A stretch of DNA of 64,000 nt from Oscillospiraceae bacterium (GTDB taxonomy: Bacteria > Bacillota > Clostridia > Oscillospirales > Acutalibacteraceae), in assembly GCA_031261445.1 (NCBI GenBank), contig JAISJQ010000055.1, positions 45,864 through 109,863 on the forward strand, in the 5' to 3' direction. Positions 8,333 to 18,287 of the stretch are shown piece after piece; the stretch's first letter is position 1, and every line of letters starts with the position of its first letter. A program made the translations under genes and the position numbers. The notes beneath the pieces were generated by a model, which saw only the letters and a list, made by a program, of their open reading frames with translations, was not told where the DNA came from and searched no databases.

Positions 8333-10195
8333 GTATGAGAATTGGCTGTTGTACAGATTGGCGTAGAAGCCCTCCTGCGCCAGCAGCCCCGTGTGCGTGC
8401 CTTGCTCCACAATGTCGCCGTCGCGCAGGACGAGGATGAGGTCGGCGTCGCGGATGGTGGAGAGGCGGTGGGCAATGACGAAGCTGGTGCGTCCGCGCAT
8501 GAGGTTGCGCATGGCGCGTTGAATGCGCTCCTCCGTGCGGGTATCCACGGAACTGGTGGCCTCGTCCAGAATGAGGATGGGGCGATCGGCGAGGATGGAA
8601 CGCGCAATGGTGAGCAGTTGCCGCTGCCCTTGGGAGAGGTTGCCCGCGTCCTCGGCCAGATGGGTGTTGTAGCCCTCGGAGAGCGTCTTGATGAAATGGT
8701 CGGCGTGCGCGGCTTTGGCCGCGGCGATGACCTCCTCGTCCGTGGCGTCCAGCCGCCCATAGCGGATGTTCTCCAGAATCGTGCCCGAAAAGAGCCAGGT
8801 GTCTTGCAGCACCATCCCAAAGCCCTCCCGCAACGTGTGGCGGGGCAGGGTGCGGATGTCGTGGTTATCGATGAGGATTGCGCCGCTGTCCACGTCATAG
8901 AAGCGCATGAGGAGCTTGACGATGGTGGTTTTGCCCGCGCCGGTGGGGCCCACAATGGCCACAGTTTGGCCGGGCTGGACGTTGCAGCAAAAGTCGTTGA
9001 TGATGGTTTTCTCTGGCAGGTAGCCAAAGTGCACATGCTGAAAGTCGTTCGTGCCGCTGAAACGGGTGGGCACGGCGGTGGGGTCGACCACTGCGTCGGG
9101 GCTCTCTTCTTCCTCTTCTAGGAACTCGAACACACGCTCGGCGGCGGCGGCCATGGACTGGAACTGGTTGCCCACCTGTGCCAACTGCTGGATGGGCTGG
9201 GTGAAGTTGCGGATGTAGTTGATGAACGAGACGATGCTGCCCACGGTCAGCTCACCGCTGGCGGCCAGCACCGCGCCGTAGACCACCACGCCCACGTAAC
9301 CCAGATTGCCCACGAACTGCATGATGGGCATCATGAGCCCGGAGAGGAACTGGCTTTTCCACGCGCTGGTGAAGAGCTTTTCGTTCGTCTTCTTAAAGGT
9401 CTCCATGGCCGTGTCCTCGTAGCCAAAGAGCTTGACGACAGTCTGCCCGGCAAAGGTCTCTTCCACCTGACCGTTGATTTCGCCCAGATACTTCTGTTGG
9501 CGCTTGAAGTGCTTTTGGCTCAGAGACATGATGAGACCAATGAGCCCGGCGGAAATGGGGATGAGCAGCAGCGCGATGAGCGTCATTTTCCACGAGGTCT
9601 TGAACATCATCACCGCCACGCCGATGAGGCTGGTGACAGAGAAAATGAACTGCGTGAAGCACTGCTGGAGCGACTGGCTGAGGGTGTCCACATCGTTGGT
9701 GATGCGCGAGAGGATGTCGCCGATGGGTTGGCTCTCGAAGTAGCGCATAGGCAGGCGGCCGATTTTCTGGCTGATCTGCGTGCGGAACTTGTAGCTGATG
9801 TTTTGGCTAATCTGCGTGGCAATCAAGCCCTCGCATAGGTGCGCGAGTCCACTCGCCCCGTACAGCACCAGCAAGAAGCCCAGCGTGTAGCCAATCTTGC
9901 CCAGATCAATGTCGCCACTGCCGGAGCTTTTGGCCGTGATTCCCTGGGTCAGCAGGTCAAACGCCTCGCCCAGCACCTGTGGGCCATACACAAAGCACAC
10001 CGTGCCCGCGACAGAGAGGATGAGCACAAAGATGGATTGCACGGGGTATTCGCCTATGCGGCGCAGGAGCTTGCCCAGCGTGCCCTTAAAGTTCTTGGCC
10101 TTCTCCCCATGCATCCCGTGGCCACTGCCCGGGCCGTGGCGCGGGGGACGGGAGGTGGTGGAGGTGATTTTGGTGTTGTCAGCCATTGGACACAC
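8327..10195 (-). CDS. ABC transporter, fused permease/ATPase (multidrug-type)
   Basis: GPTGAGKTTIVKLLMRFY, LSQGQRQLLTIARSIL, LILDEATSSVDTRTE. Confidence 0.93.
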   Translation of the reverse strand: MCPMADNTKITSTTSRPPRHGPGSGHGMHGEKAKNFKGTLGKLLRRIGEYPVQSIFVLILSVAGTVCFVYGPQVLGEAFDLLTQGITAKSSGSGDIDLGKIGYTLGFLLVLYGASGLAHLCEGLIATQISQNISYKFRTQISQKIGRLPMRYFESQPIGDILSRITNDVDTLSQSLQQCFTQFIFSVTSLIGVAVMMFKTSWKMTLIALLLIPISAGLIGLIMSLSQKHFKRQQKYLGEINGQVEETFAGQTVVKLFGYEDTAMETFKKTNEKLFTSAWKSQFLSGLMMPIMQFVGNLGYVGVVVYGAVLAASGELTVGSIVSFINYIRNFTQPIQQLAQVGNQFQSMAAAAERVFEFLEEEEESPDAVVDPTAVPTRFSGTNDFQHVHFGYLPEKTIINDFCCNVQPGQTVAIVGPTGAGKTTIVKLLMRFYDVDSGAILIDNHDIRTLPRHTLREGFGMVLQDTWLFSGTILENIRYGRLDATDEEVIAAAKAAHADHFIKTLSEGYNTHLAEDAGNLSQGQRQLLTIARSILADRPILILDEATSSVDTRTEERIQRAMRNLMRGRTSFVIAHRLSTIRDADLILVLRDGDIVEQGTHTGLLAQEGFYANLYNSQFSYN

Positions 10196-12434
10196 CCCCT
10201 TTCTGTAGTTCTTCTTCGCTCAGCTGACTGCGGGCAATCTCTTGGTATTCCGCGCAGCTTTGCATCAGCTCGCTGTGCGTGCCCTTGCCCACGATATGCC
10301 CTTCGTCCAGCACCAAGATTTGGTCGGCATGGAGCACGGTGGCGATGCGCTGGGCGACGATGATGACCGCCGCGTCGCTGATTTCGGTATGGATGGCGTG
10401 GCGCAGGGCGGCGTCGGTCTTAAAGTCCAGCGCGGAGAACGAATCATCGAACACAAAGAGTTTGGGGTCTTTGGCGATGGCGCGGGCAATGGCGAGGCGT
10501 TGCCGTTGACCGCCGGACACGTTCGTGCCGCCTTGGGCAATCTCGCTGCCGTATTGGTCGTCTTTCTCTAGGATGAAGTCCTCGGCCTGCGCAATGCGTG
10601 CGGCGCGGTGGAGCTCTTCTTCGCTGATGTCCTCCGAACCAAAGCGCAGGTTGCTCTCAATCGTGCCAGAGAAGAGCACGGCCTGCTGGGGGATATAGCC
10701 GATGAGGGAGCGCAGCTTTTTCTGGCTGAGCGCCCGCACGTCCACGCCGTCGATGGTCACGCTGCCTTCGGTGACATCATATAGGCGCGGGATGAGTTGC
10801 ACCAGCGTGGATTTGCCCGAACCCGTGCCGCCCAGAATGGCCGTGGTCTGCCCCGGCGTGGCGGTGAAGCTGATGTGTTCCAGCACGTTTTCTTCCGCGC
10901 CGGGGAAGCGGAAGGAGACATCGTCAAAGGCGACTTCACCCTTCCAATCCACGCCGTCGTCCTCATCGATGTAAGGATCGAGCACAGAGGGCGGCGTTTT
11001 GAGCACTTCATTGATGCGCCCGGCGGCCACTTCGGCGCGGGGCAAGAAGACGAAAATCATCGCCAGCATCACAAAGCTCATGACAATCTGCATGGTGTAG
11101 GACATGAACGCCATGATGCCGCCCAGTTGATCCGCCCCGCCAACCGCCGCGCCCTTCGCGCCGAACCACACAATCACCACCGTGAGCGCGTTGATAAAGA
11201 AGAAGAACACGGGCATCAGCCCCGCCATGGCGCGACCAGTGAAGAGTTGGTTTTTCAGCAGCGCGGCACTGGCCTCCTGCATCCGCTCTTCCTCGTGCTT
11301 TTCGCGGCTGAAGGCGCGGATGACGGGCACGCCCGTGAGGATTTCGCGGCTCACCAGATTCAGGCGATCCACCAGCGTTTGCATGATGCGGAATTTGGGC
11401 AGCACCGTGAGCGCCACGGCGACCAGCACCGCCAGCAAGGTGGCCACCGCCACCGCCAGAATCCAGCTCAAGTCGTTGTGTTCGTTGATGACCTTGATGA
11501 CGCCGCCCACGCCCAGCATGGGCGCATAGAGCACAATGCGGATGACCATGACCACGGCCATTTGGATGTGCTGGATGTCGTTGGTGGAGCGCGTGACGAG
11601 GGAGGCGGGGGAGAATTTGTCCAGCTCCGCACGGCTAAAGCTCAGCACGCGATGATAGAGCTGTCCGCGCAGTTTGCGGGCGATTTTCGCCGCCGCGCGT
11701 CCGGCCAGCAGCACCACAAAGATGGCGCACACCGTGGCGGCCAAGCTTACGCCCAGCATTTGCGCCCCGACTTTGATGATGTAGTCGCGTTGGATTTTGT
11801 CGGTATCCACGCCGATTTTGCTGTATTCTTCGCGCATCGCAGTGATGTCTTGCGCGGCCAAAAATTGCTCGGCAAAGTCGCCCATCTGGCCGCCGATCAT
11901 CTGCTCCATGCCCGCCAGCAGTTTTGCCTTCGCGCTGGGATCGGCCGCCTGCGCCATTCGTTGAAGCTCAGGGTTGGTCTGCTTGACCATCTCTTCCAGT
12001 CCCGCGCGCATTTGCGGGTCGGTCTCCGCCGGGAGCGCACGCAGTGTGGCCGGCAAGCCCAAAATCGCCAGCGGAACTTTGAGCAGTTCCTCCAACGCCG
12101 GGCGGACATCCTTTAGATCGGGCAGGTCGATGGTCTCCAAATCCCCCAGTGCCAAGGTCTGCTCCGCAAGCGGGGCATCGGGATTCTCCAGCCGATAGGC
12201 ATGGGTGAGTAGCGGAATTTTGTCTTCGGGGATGAACAGTTGCAAGTCCCCGAACATTTGGGCACTCATGCGCACGGGGATGGTCTCATCAATGCCGTAC
12301 TTCTGGATGCCCACATCCACTAGCTTTTTGGTGTATTCGGGCACCATCAGGTCGCACTGCACCTGCGCATACAGTAGCACCAGCACAATGAGCACAGAGC
12401 CCAGACAGTTCTTTAGGTAAGCGAAAATTTTCAA
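10179..12434 (-). CDS. ABC transporter, fused permease/ATPase with ~170-aa insertion after TM1
   Basis: GGTGSGKSTLVQLIPRLYD, VSGGQRQRLAIARAIA, Asp-rich Walker B variant FVFDDSFSALDFKTD. Confidence 0.92.
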   Translation of the reverse strand: MKIFAYLKNCLGSVLIVLVLLYAQVQCDLMVPEYTKKLVDVGIQKYGIDETIPVRMSAQMFGDLQLFIPEDKIPLLTHAYRLENPDAPLAEQTLALGDLETIDLPDLKDVRPALEELLKVPLAILGLPATLRALPAETDPQMRAGLEEMVKQTNPELQRMAQAADPSAKAKLLAGMEQMIGGQMGDFAEQFLAAQDITAMREEYSKIGVDTDKIQRDYIIKVGAQMLGVSLAATVCAIFVVLLAGRAAAKIARKLRGQLYHRVLSFSRAELDKFSPASLVTRSTNDIQHIQMAVVMVIRIVLYAPMLGVGGVIKVINEHNDLSWILAVAVATLLAVLVAVALTVLPKFRIMQTLVDRLNLVSREILTGVPVIRAFSREKHEEERMQEASAALLKNQLFTGRAMAGLMPVFFFFINALTVVIVWFGAKGAAVGGADQLGGIMAFMSYTMQIVMSFVMLAMIFVFLPRAEVAAGRINEVLKTPPSVLDPYIDEDDGVDWKGEVAFDDVSFRFPGAEENVLEHISFTATPGQTTAILGGTGSGKSTLVQLIPRLYDVTEGSVTIDGVDVRALSQKKLRSLIGYIPQQAVLFSGTIESNLRFGSEDISEEELHRAARIAQAEDFILEKDDQYGSEIAQGGTNVSGGQRQRLAIARAIAKDPKLFVFDDSFSALDFKTDAALRHAIHTEISDAAVIIVAQRIATVLHADQILVLDEGHIVGKGTHSELMQSCAEYQEIARSQLSEEELQKGGVSNG

Positions 12435-12868
12435 AACGCTTCAACCTCCATTTCTTCTTTTGCGGCGGACAAAAATTGTCCGAACAGGGCGACGAATTGC
12501 TCCGCCTGCGTTTCCCCCATACGCGCCAGTGCGTTGCCCACGCGGTGGATTAGGTAGCGCTCCTTGATGGCGGTGTGCCGCTTGCCGTGCTCGGTGAGGT
12601 GTACCAGCACGCGGCGGCGGTCGTGCACGTCCGCTTCGCGCGTGATGTAGCCACGGTTTTCCAGATCGCTGAGCAAACTGGACATGCGCGGACCCGAATT
12701 TTGCAGTGCGCTGCTCAGGTCGCCGGGCAGTGCGCGGTTGCCGTGGTGACGCAGTTTTTCCATGGCTATGTGGTCGGCCTTGAGCATCTTGCCAAAGTTC
12801 TCCAGCACACTGCGGCGGTTTTCGCGCAGCAGCGTCAGGAAGGTCTCAGCCAGTTCGGTGCTTTCCAT
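12431..12868 (-). CDS. MarR-family transcriptional regulator
   Basis: wHTH: LRHHGNRALPGDLSSALQNSGPRMSSLLSDLENRGYITREADVHDRRRVLVHLTEHGK; overlaps ABC gene. Confidence 0.88.
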   Translation of the reverse strand: MESTELAETFLTLLRENRRSVLENFGKMLKADHIAMEKLRHHGNRALPGDLSSALQNSGPRMSSLLSDLENRGYITREADVHDRRRVLVHLTEHGKRHTAIKERYLIHRVGNALARMGETQAEQFVALFGQFLSAAKEEMEVEAF

Positions 12869-12984
12869 GCTTGATTTCTCCTTTCGCAAAATAAATAACC
12901 ACCGTGAATAGTTAGCGTGGCTAAGTATATCACCCAGCAGGTGCAATGTCAAGCCCTTTTTTGCGATTTGTGAATAATGACAAA

Positions 12985-13062
12985 GCAGAGGGCAGATATC
13001 AGAGGACAGAAGGCTCAATTGCACCAAAGAGCTGTCTTCTGCCCTCTGATTTCTGATTTCTC
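12985..13062. repeat. heptad repeat hairpin, CAGAGGN/CTCTGNC lexicon
   Basis: CAGAGGG CAGATAT CAGAGGA CAGAAGG ... CTGTCTT CTGCCCT CTGATTT CTGATTT. Confidence 0.85.
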
Positions 13063-13134
13063 AAATGGTATATTGTGATTTTGGCCGCAGTATGTTATAA
13101 TAATAGAATACGAGTTTTGCACAGGGGGGACACA

Positions 13135-13779
13135 GTGGGTGCTTATATCAAAAAAAATCTAACCGTGCCGAATTTGATCTGCGTGGGGCGAATTTTGCTT
13201 TTGATCCCGTTTGTCTTGCTGTATTTGCGCGGGCAATACGCGTGGGCGCTGGGCTTATTGGTGCTCAGCGGCGTGTCGGACATTCTGGACGGCACGATTG
13301 CGCGTCGCTTCAACCAAGTGAGCGAGCTGGGCAAACTGCTCGACCCTGTGGCGGACAAAGTCACGCAAATCACGCTGGCCATCGTGCTGCTGATCCAATT
13401 CATGCACGCCCAAACGGAGCTCATGCGCACTTACGCTTGGATTTTCCTTGTGTTTTTGGGCAAGGACTTGTTCATGCTCGCGGGCGGCGCGGCGATGCTT
13501 TTGCTCAAGATGCGCCCACAACCGGCGGAGATTTTCGGCAAGATTTCCACCATCATGTTCTATATCATCATGTCGTTCCTGCTGGGCTTTGCGCCGGAGA
13601 TCGGCGCGATTGCGCAGCGCTACCCCGCGCTGACCTTCTCGCCAACGCTGGTAATTATTCTCGTCGCGCTCAGCGCCCTGCTCACCCTCGCCGCGCTGGC
13701 CAGCTACGTGCCGGGCATCGCAAAAGAAGTCAAACGCGGGTTTGCCGCGCGTGCGGCCTCTGCCTCCGAAGAAGTCTAA
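13135..13779 (+). CDS. pgsA: CDP-diacylglycerol--glycerol-3-phosphate 3-phosphatidyltransferase
   Basis: SDILDGTIARRFNQVSELGKLLDPVADKVTQ CDP-alcohol phosphotransferase motif. Confidence 0.9.
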   Translation: MGAYIKKNLTVPNLICVGRILLLIPFVLLYLRGQYAWALGLLVLSGVSDILDGTIARRFNQVSELGKLLDPVADKVTQITLAIVLLIQFMHAQTELMRTYAWIFLVFLGKDLFMLAGGAAMLLLKMRPQPAEIFGKISTIMFYIIMSFLLGFAPEIGAIAQRYPALTFSPTLVIILVALSALLTLAALASYVPGIAKEVKRGFAARAASASEEV

Positions 13780-13796
13780 GCTGAAGGAAAAAACAA

Positions 13797-16106
13797 ATGG
13801 AAATGTGCCAAGTCTGCGGGAAACGCCCCGCGCAGTTCAACATTGTGACCAAAGATGAAGCGGGCGAAACGCTCTCGCGCTGGCTGTGTTTGCCCTGTGC
13901 GCTGAAGGAAAACATCGGCCCGGCGCAGGCCATGCTCAAGAGTATGGGAATGCCCGAGGAGGAACTGGAGGGCATGGAAGAGCAGATGGAAGATCTGTTT
14001 GAAAACATGGATATGGAGGGCTTCACGCCGCCCATGGGCACGCAGTTGCCCCGCTTTGGCTTCTTTAATGGTGCGGGCCCGTTTGCGCCGCAGTTGCCAG
14101 AGGAAAAACCCGCCGAACCCGATGCCGCGCCCGCCAGCAAAGACAAAAAAGCGAAAAAGGCCAAGAAAAAACAAGAGAGCCCCGCCAAAGAGCCGCGCAA
14201 ATATCTGAGCAAATTCTGCACGGATTTGACCCAGCGTGCCCGAGACGGCAAGGTGGACAAGATCATCGGGCGCGACCGCGAAATCGCCCGCGCGGTGCAG
14301 ATTCTCTGCCGCCGCACCAAGAATAACCCCTGCCTCATCGGCGAGCCCGGCGTGGGGAAGACGGCCATCGCGGAGGGGCTGGCACTGAGAATCGCGGAAA
14401 GCGACGTGCCCGCGAAGCTACAAAACAAAGAGATCCAGCTGCTGGATTTGACGGCACTGGTGGCCGGGACAAGCTACCGCGGTCAGTTTGAGGCGCGTGT
14501 GCGCGGCCTAATCCAAGAGGTGAAGCAGGAGGGCAACATCATCCTCTTCATCGACGAAGTGCACAATCTGGTGGGCGCGGGCGGCGCGGAAGACGCGATG
14601 AACGCCGCGAACATCCTTAAGCCCGCCCTGAGCCGTGGGGAAATTCAGATCATCGGCGCGACGACTTTCAACGAATACCGCAAGCACATCGAAAAAGACA
14701 GCGCACTGGAGCGCCGCCTACAGCCCGTGAAGGTGGAAGAGCCCAGCCTGGAGGAAGCCTGCGAAGTACTGTTGGGCATCAAGAGCTACTACGAGGACTA
14801 CCACCGCGTGCGCATCTCTGACGCGCTGGTGCGACAGGCCGTCACGCTCAGCGAGCGGTATATCAACGACCGCTTTTTGCCGGACAAGGCCATCGACATT
14901 CTGGACGAGGCGTGTACGGCGGCGAATCTGCGCAACCCGGCCATCTCCGCGCTCGAAATCGCGGAGGCAAAAGTGGCCGAGGATACCGCCGAAATTGAGG
15001 AGCTGGAAGCCGCCGAGGAAATCGACTACGAGCGCATCGCCCGGCTGAAAGTCGCGCTGGCGCAAGCGGAAACGCGCCTGCCTGACCTGCGCGAAAAGGC
15101 CGCCGACAACCGCGTGGTGGTGGACGATCTCGCCCGCGCGATTCAGCTGTGGACAGGCATTCCGGCGCAGAAAATCTTGGAGAGTGACCTGCGCCGCCTG
15201 AGTGCGCTGGAGGACAATCTACGCCGTAAATTGGTGGGGCAGGAGGAGGCCGTAGGGCTGGTGGCCGCGGCGGTGCGGCGCGGTCGGGTGCAGATCAGCA
15301 CCCGCAGACGCCCGGCGAGTTTCATCTTTGTGGGTCCCACGGGCGTGGGCAAAACGGAGCTGGTGAAGCTACTGGCGCGGGAACTCTTCGACACGCCCGA
15401 GACGCTCATTCGGCTGGATATGAGCGAATTCATGGAAAAACACGCGGTTTCGCGCATCATCGGCTCGCCCCCGGGCTACGTGGGCTACGATGAGGCGGGG
15501 CAGTTGACGGAGAAAGTGCGCCGCAAGCCCTACTCCATCGTGCTCTTTGACGAGATTGAAAAAGCGCACCCGGACGTGATGAATATCCTCTTGCAGATCC
15601 TCGATGAGGGGAAAATTACCGATGCGCATGGCCGTAATGTGGATTTTTCCAACACGGTCATCGTCATGACCAGCAACGTGGGCAGCGACCGCAAGGAAAA
15701 TGTGCTGGGCTTTGGCAACACCCGCGCCGAATTCGCCAAAGAGAAGGCCTTGGCGGCACTGCGGGACTTCCTGCGCCCGGAATTCATTGGCCGCGTGGAC
15801 GAAGTGGTGGTCTTCCGCGACCTCGTGCGTGCCGACTACGAGCACATCGCGGGGCTGATGCTGGGCGAACTGGTCGAGCCGCTGAAGGACAAGGGCATCA
15901 CCCTCACGTGGCAGGACGACGTGCCCGCGCTCCTCGCCAAAGACGCTGGCGAGGGGGGGCGCGGCGCACGCGACCTGCGCAACGTCCTGCGCAAACAGGT
16001 GGAGGACAAAATCGCCACGCTGCTCATCCAAAACAGTGAAGAGCAGCTGCGCGGGATCTCTCTGGCGGTCAAAGACGATGCGCTGGACGTGGTTGGAACT
16101 GAATAA
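13797..16106 (+). CDS. Clp ATPase (ClpE-like, N-terminal zinc finger)
   Basis: CQVCGKRPAQFN..CLPC zinc motif; GEPGVGKTAIAEGLA and GPTGVGKTELVKLLA two AAA modules. Confidence 0.92.
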   Translation: MEMCQVCGKRPAQFNIVTKDEAGETLSRWLCLPCALKENIGPAQAMLKSMGMPEEELEGMEEQMEDLFENMDMEGFTPPMGTQLPRFGFFNGAGPFAPQLPEEKPAEPDAAPASKDKKAKKAKKKQESPAKEPRKYLSKFCTDLTQRARDGKVDKIIGRDREIARAVQILCRRTKNNPCLIGEPGVGKTAIAEGLALRIAESDVPAKLQNKEIQLLDLTALVAGTSYRGQFEARVRGLIQEVKQEGNIILFIDEVHNLVGAGGAEDAMNAANILKPALSRGEIQIIGATTFNEYRKHIEKDSALERRLQPVKVEEPSLEEACEVLLGIKSYYEDYHRVRISDALVRQAVTLSERYINDRFLPDKAIDILDEACTAANLRNPAISALEIAEAKVAEDTAEIEELEAAEEIDYERIARLKVALAQAETRLPDLREKAADNRVVVDDLARAIQLWTGIPAQKILESDLRRLSALEDNLRRKLVGQEEAVGLVAAAVRRGRVQISTRRRPASFIFVGPTGVGKTELVKLLARELFDTPETLIRLDMSEFMEKHAVSRIIGSPPGYVGYDEAGQLTEKVRRKPYSIVLFDEIEKAHPDVMNILLQILDEGKITDAHGRNVDFSNTVIVMTSNVGSDRKENVLGFGNTRAEFAKEKALAALRDFLRPEFIGRVDEVVVFRDLVRADYEHIAGLMLGELVEPLKDKGITLTWQDDVPALLAKDAGEGGRGARDLRNVLRKQVEDKIATLLIQNSEEQLRGISLAVKDDALDVVGTE

Positions 16107-16108
16107 AT

Positions 16109-17395
16109 ATGCAAACGCGTGAATATTCTCTGGAGGCGCCCAGCGCCACTTTTACGACGCTCGGTTGCAAGGTCAATCAGGCGGAAACCCGCCGTTTGGC
16201 CGATGCTTTGCGTGCGCGGGGTTGGCACATTGCAGAGAGCGGTGCGGCCAGCGATGTGGCGATTATCAACTCATGCGCCGTCACGGCCGAGAGCGTGCGC
16301 AAGACGCGGCAGGCTGTGCGCCGCCACAAAAAGCAGCACCCGAACGCGCTGGTGGTGCTCTGCGGTTGCATGGTGACGGTGAGCGAAAACCTCCGCGAGG
16401 CACTGCCCGAAGCGGACATTTTTCTCACGCAAGAGGAGAAGGAAACGCTGCCCGATGTGCTCCATCGTGCGCTCAAAATCCCCGCGCAGATCCCGCCCAT
16501 CGCGCCCCCGATCCCTCGTACTACCTCTGTTCGCGCGAGCGTGAAAATCCAGGACGGTTGCGACCGTTTTTGTAGCTATTGCGTGATTCCGCACGCGCGG
16601 GGACGGGCAAAATCCACCCTGCTGGACGACGTGCTGACCGAGTGCCGCGCCCTGCTGACGGGCGACACAAAAGAGCTGGTTCTCACGGGGATCAACCTCT
16701 CCACTTGGGGGCAGGAGTGGGGGTTGACCTTGGTGGATGTGGCACGCGCCGTGGGCGCACTGCCGGGGCTTTTGCGGCTGCGTTTGGGGTCGCTGGAGCC
16801 CTATTTGCTCACCGACACCGTGTGCACGCAGTTGGCGGAAATTCCCGCGCTGTGCCCACATTTTCACATTTCGCTACAAAGCGGGAGTGACAAAATTTTG
16901 CACGCCATGAACCGGCACTACAGCGCCGCGCAGTACGCCGCGCTCTGCGCAACCCTGCGCCAGCGCGTGCCGGGCTGCAGCATCACCACGGACATTCTGA
17001 CGGGTTTTCCCGGCGAAACGCAGGATGATTTTGCGGAAACGATGCAGTTCGCGATGAATATTGCTTTTGAAAAAGTGCATATTTTTCCATTCTCCGCCAG
17101 ACCTGGCACGCGTGCTTTTACCCTGCCCGACCCGCTCCCCCGCGCAGAAAAAGAACGCCGCGCACGCGAACTCGGTGCGGCGATGCGGGGGATTCGGCAG
17201 CAGTATCTGCAAAGCAATGTGGGACAGACGGTGGAAATCCTTGTGGAAGAGCGCGACGGCGAGGGCTTTTTGTGTGGCTACACGCCCAACTACACCGCCG
17301 TGCGTGCGCGGGGAGACGCGGACATCGGTACGCTGCAAAATGTTGTGATTACAGGCGTTGCGGGGGATCTGTGTGTCGGTGACGTGCTCTTGTAA
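16109..17395 (+). CDS. mtaB: tRNA t6A37 methylthiotransferase MtaB
   Basis: TLGCKVNQAETR, IQDGCDRFCSYCVIPHARGRAKS radical SAM. Confidence 0.93.
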   Translation: MQTREYSLEAPSATFTTLGCKVNQAETRRLADALRARGWHIAESGAASDVAIINSCAVTAESVRKTRQAVRRHKKQHPNALVVLCGCMVTVSENLREALPEADIFLTQEEKETLPDVLHRALKIPAQIPPIAPPIPRTTSVRASVKIQDGCDRFCSYCVIPHARGRAKSTLLDDVLTECRALLTGDTKELVLTGINLSTWGQEWGLTLVDVARAVGALPGLLRLRLGSLEPYLLTDTVCTQLAEIPALCPHFHISLQSGSDKILHAMNRHYSAAQYAALCATLRQRVPGCSITTDILTGFPGETQDDFAETMQFAMNIAFEKVHIFPFSARPGTRAFTLPDPLPRAEKERRARELGAAMRGIRQQYLQSNVGQTVEILVEERDGEGFLCGYTPNYTAVRARGDADIGTLQNVVITGVAGDLCVGDVLL

Positions 17396-17399
17396 GGGG

Positions 17400-18266
17400 T
17401 CACGCCACGAGCGCATCGATGGCCGCGTGTTCCGCGAGCAGTTGCGCGGCGGCGGCGCGGCCGTCCGCCAGACCCACTTGGTAGAACTCCTCGAGCAGGG
17501 CGAGATTGGACGTGGTCAGCCCCACGGGGATGTCGCGGCTGGGGGCGACGACGAGCGCCGCGCCCTGCGTCTCCAGCGCGTCGATGAACGTGATGGAGCG
17601 GTTATAATTCTCGTGACGATTGTCCACTGCCGTGCTGATGCGCGGGTATTTGCGCAGGCTGTAGCGGTAGATGAGCTTGTGATTTTGCGGCGGTTTCACG
17701 TAGCCACGGGCACGCGCGAGCACCACCACCACGAGGTCGCAGCCCTTTGTGATGGCGCGTGCCACGGGGATGGAATCCACCACACCGCCATCGAAATACA
17801 GCGCAGAGCCCACGCGGACGGGTTTGCAGTAGCCCGGCACGCAGCAGGACGCCTTGAGGGCGCTGCAGTCGTCGGCGCTCACGTCGTCTTTGGTGAAGTA
17901 GCGGGCGCGGCAGGTGTAGGCCTCGGCGGCAACGAATTCCGCCTCGTAGGGCGATTCGCGCAGGGCGTTGAAGTCCAGCGGGTCGATTCGCGTGGAAAGT
18001 TCGCCGTATAAGTAGTCAAAATTGAAGAAGCCCTTGCCGTGGAGCATGTTGCCCATGCCCATGCACTGCGGGTCGAGCATGTGCTCGGTGTAGTAGCGGT
18101 GGTTGCGGCCTTTTTGCCCGGCGGCGAAGCTGAGCACGTTGGCCGCGCCCGCGCTTGTGCCGCAGGCGTATTCAAAGACCAGCCCCGCGTCCAAAAACGC
18201 ATCGAGCACGCCCGCGCCATAAATCCCGCGCATCCCGCCGCCCTCAACCACTAGGCCTGTTTTCAT
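17400..18266 (-). CDS. patatin-like phospholipase
   Basis: GLVVEGGGMRGIYGAGVLDAFL, GTSAGA, DGGVVDSIP. Confidence 0.92.
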   Translation of the reverse strand: MKTGLVVEGGGMRGIYGAGVLDAFLDAGLVFEYACGTSAGAANVLSFAAGQKGRNHRYYTEHMLDPQCMGMGNMLHGKGFFNFDYLYGELSTRIDPLDFNALRESPYEAEFVAAEAYTCRARYFTKDDVSADDCSALKASCCVPGYCKPVRVGSALYFDGGVVDSIPVARAITKGCDLVVVVLARARGYVKPPQNHKLIYRYSLRKYPRISTAVDNRHENYNRSITFIDALETQGAALVVAPSRDIPVGLTTSNLALLEEFYQVGLADGRAAAAQLLAEHAAIDALVA

Positions 18267-18287
18267 GGGGAGCTCCTTGTTATGTAT

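Noticed and set aside
10797-12116. 439-aa plus-strand ORF
   Set aside because: Antisense shadow of the well-supported ABC transporter gene; His/Arg-rich composition typical of GC-rich mirror frames.
16500-16535. Possible heptad array in mtaB (CCCGATCCCTCGTACTACCTC)
   Set aside because: Register is not maintained; too short to distinguish from chance.
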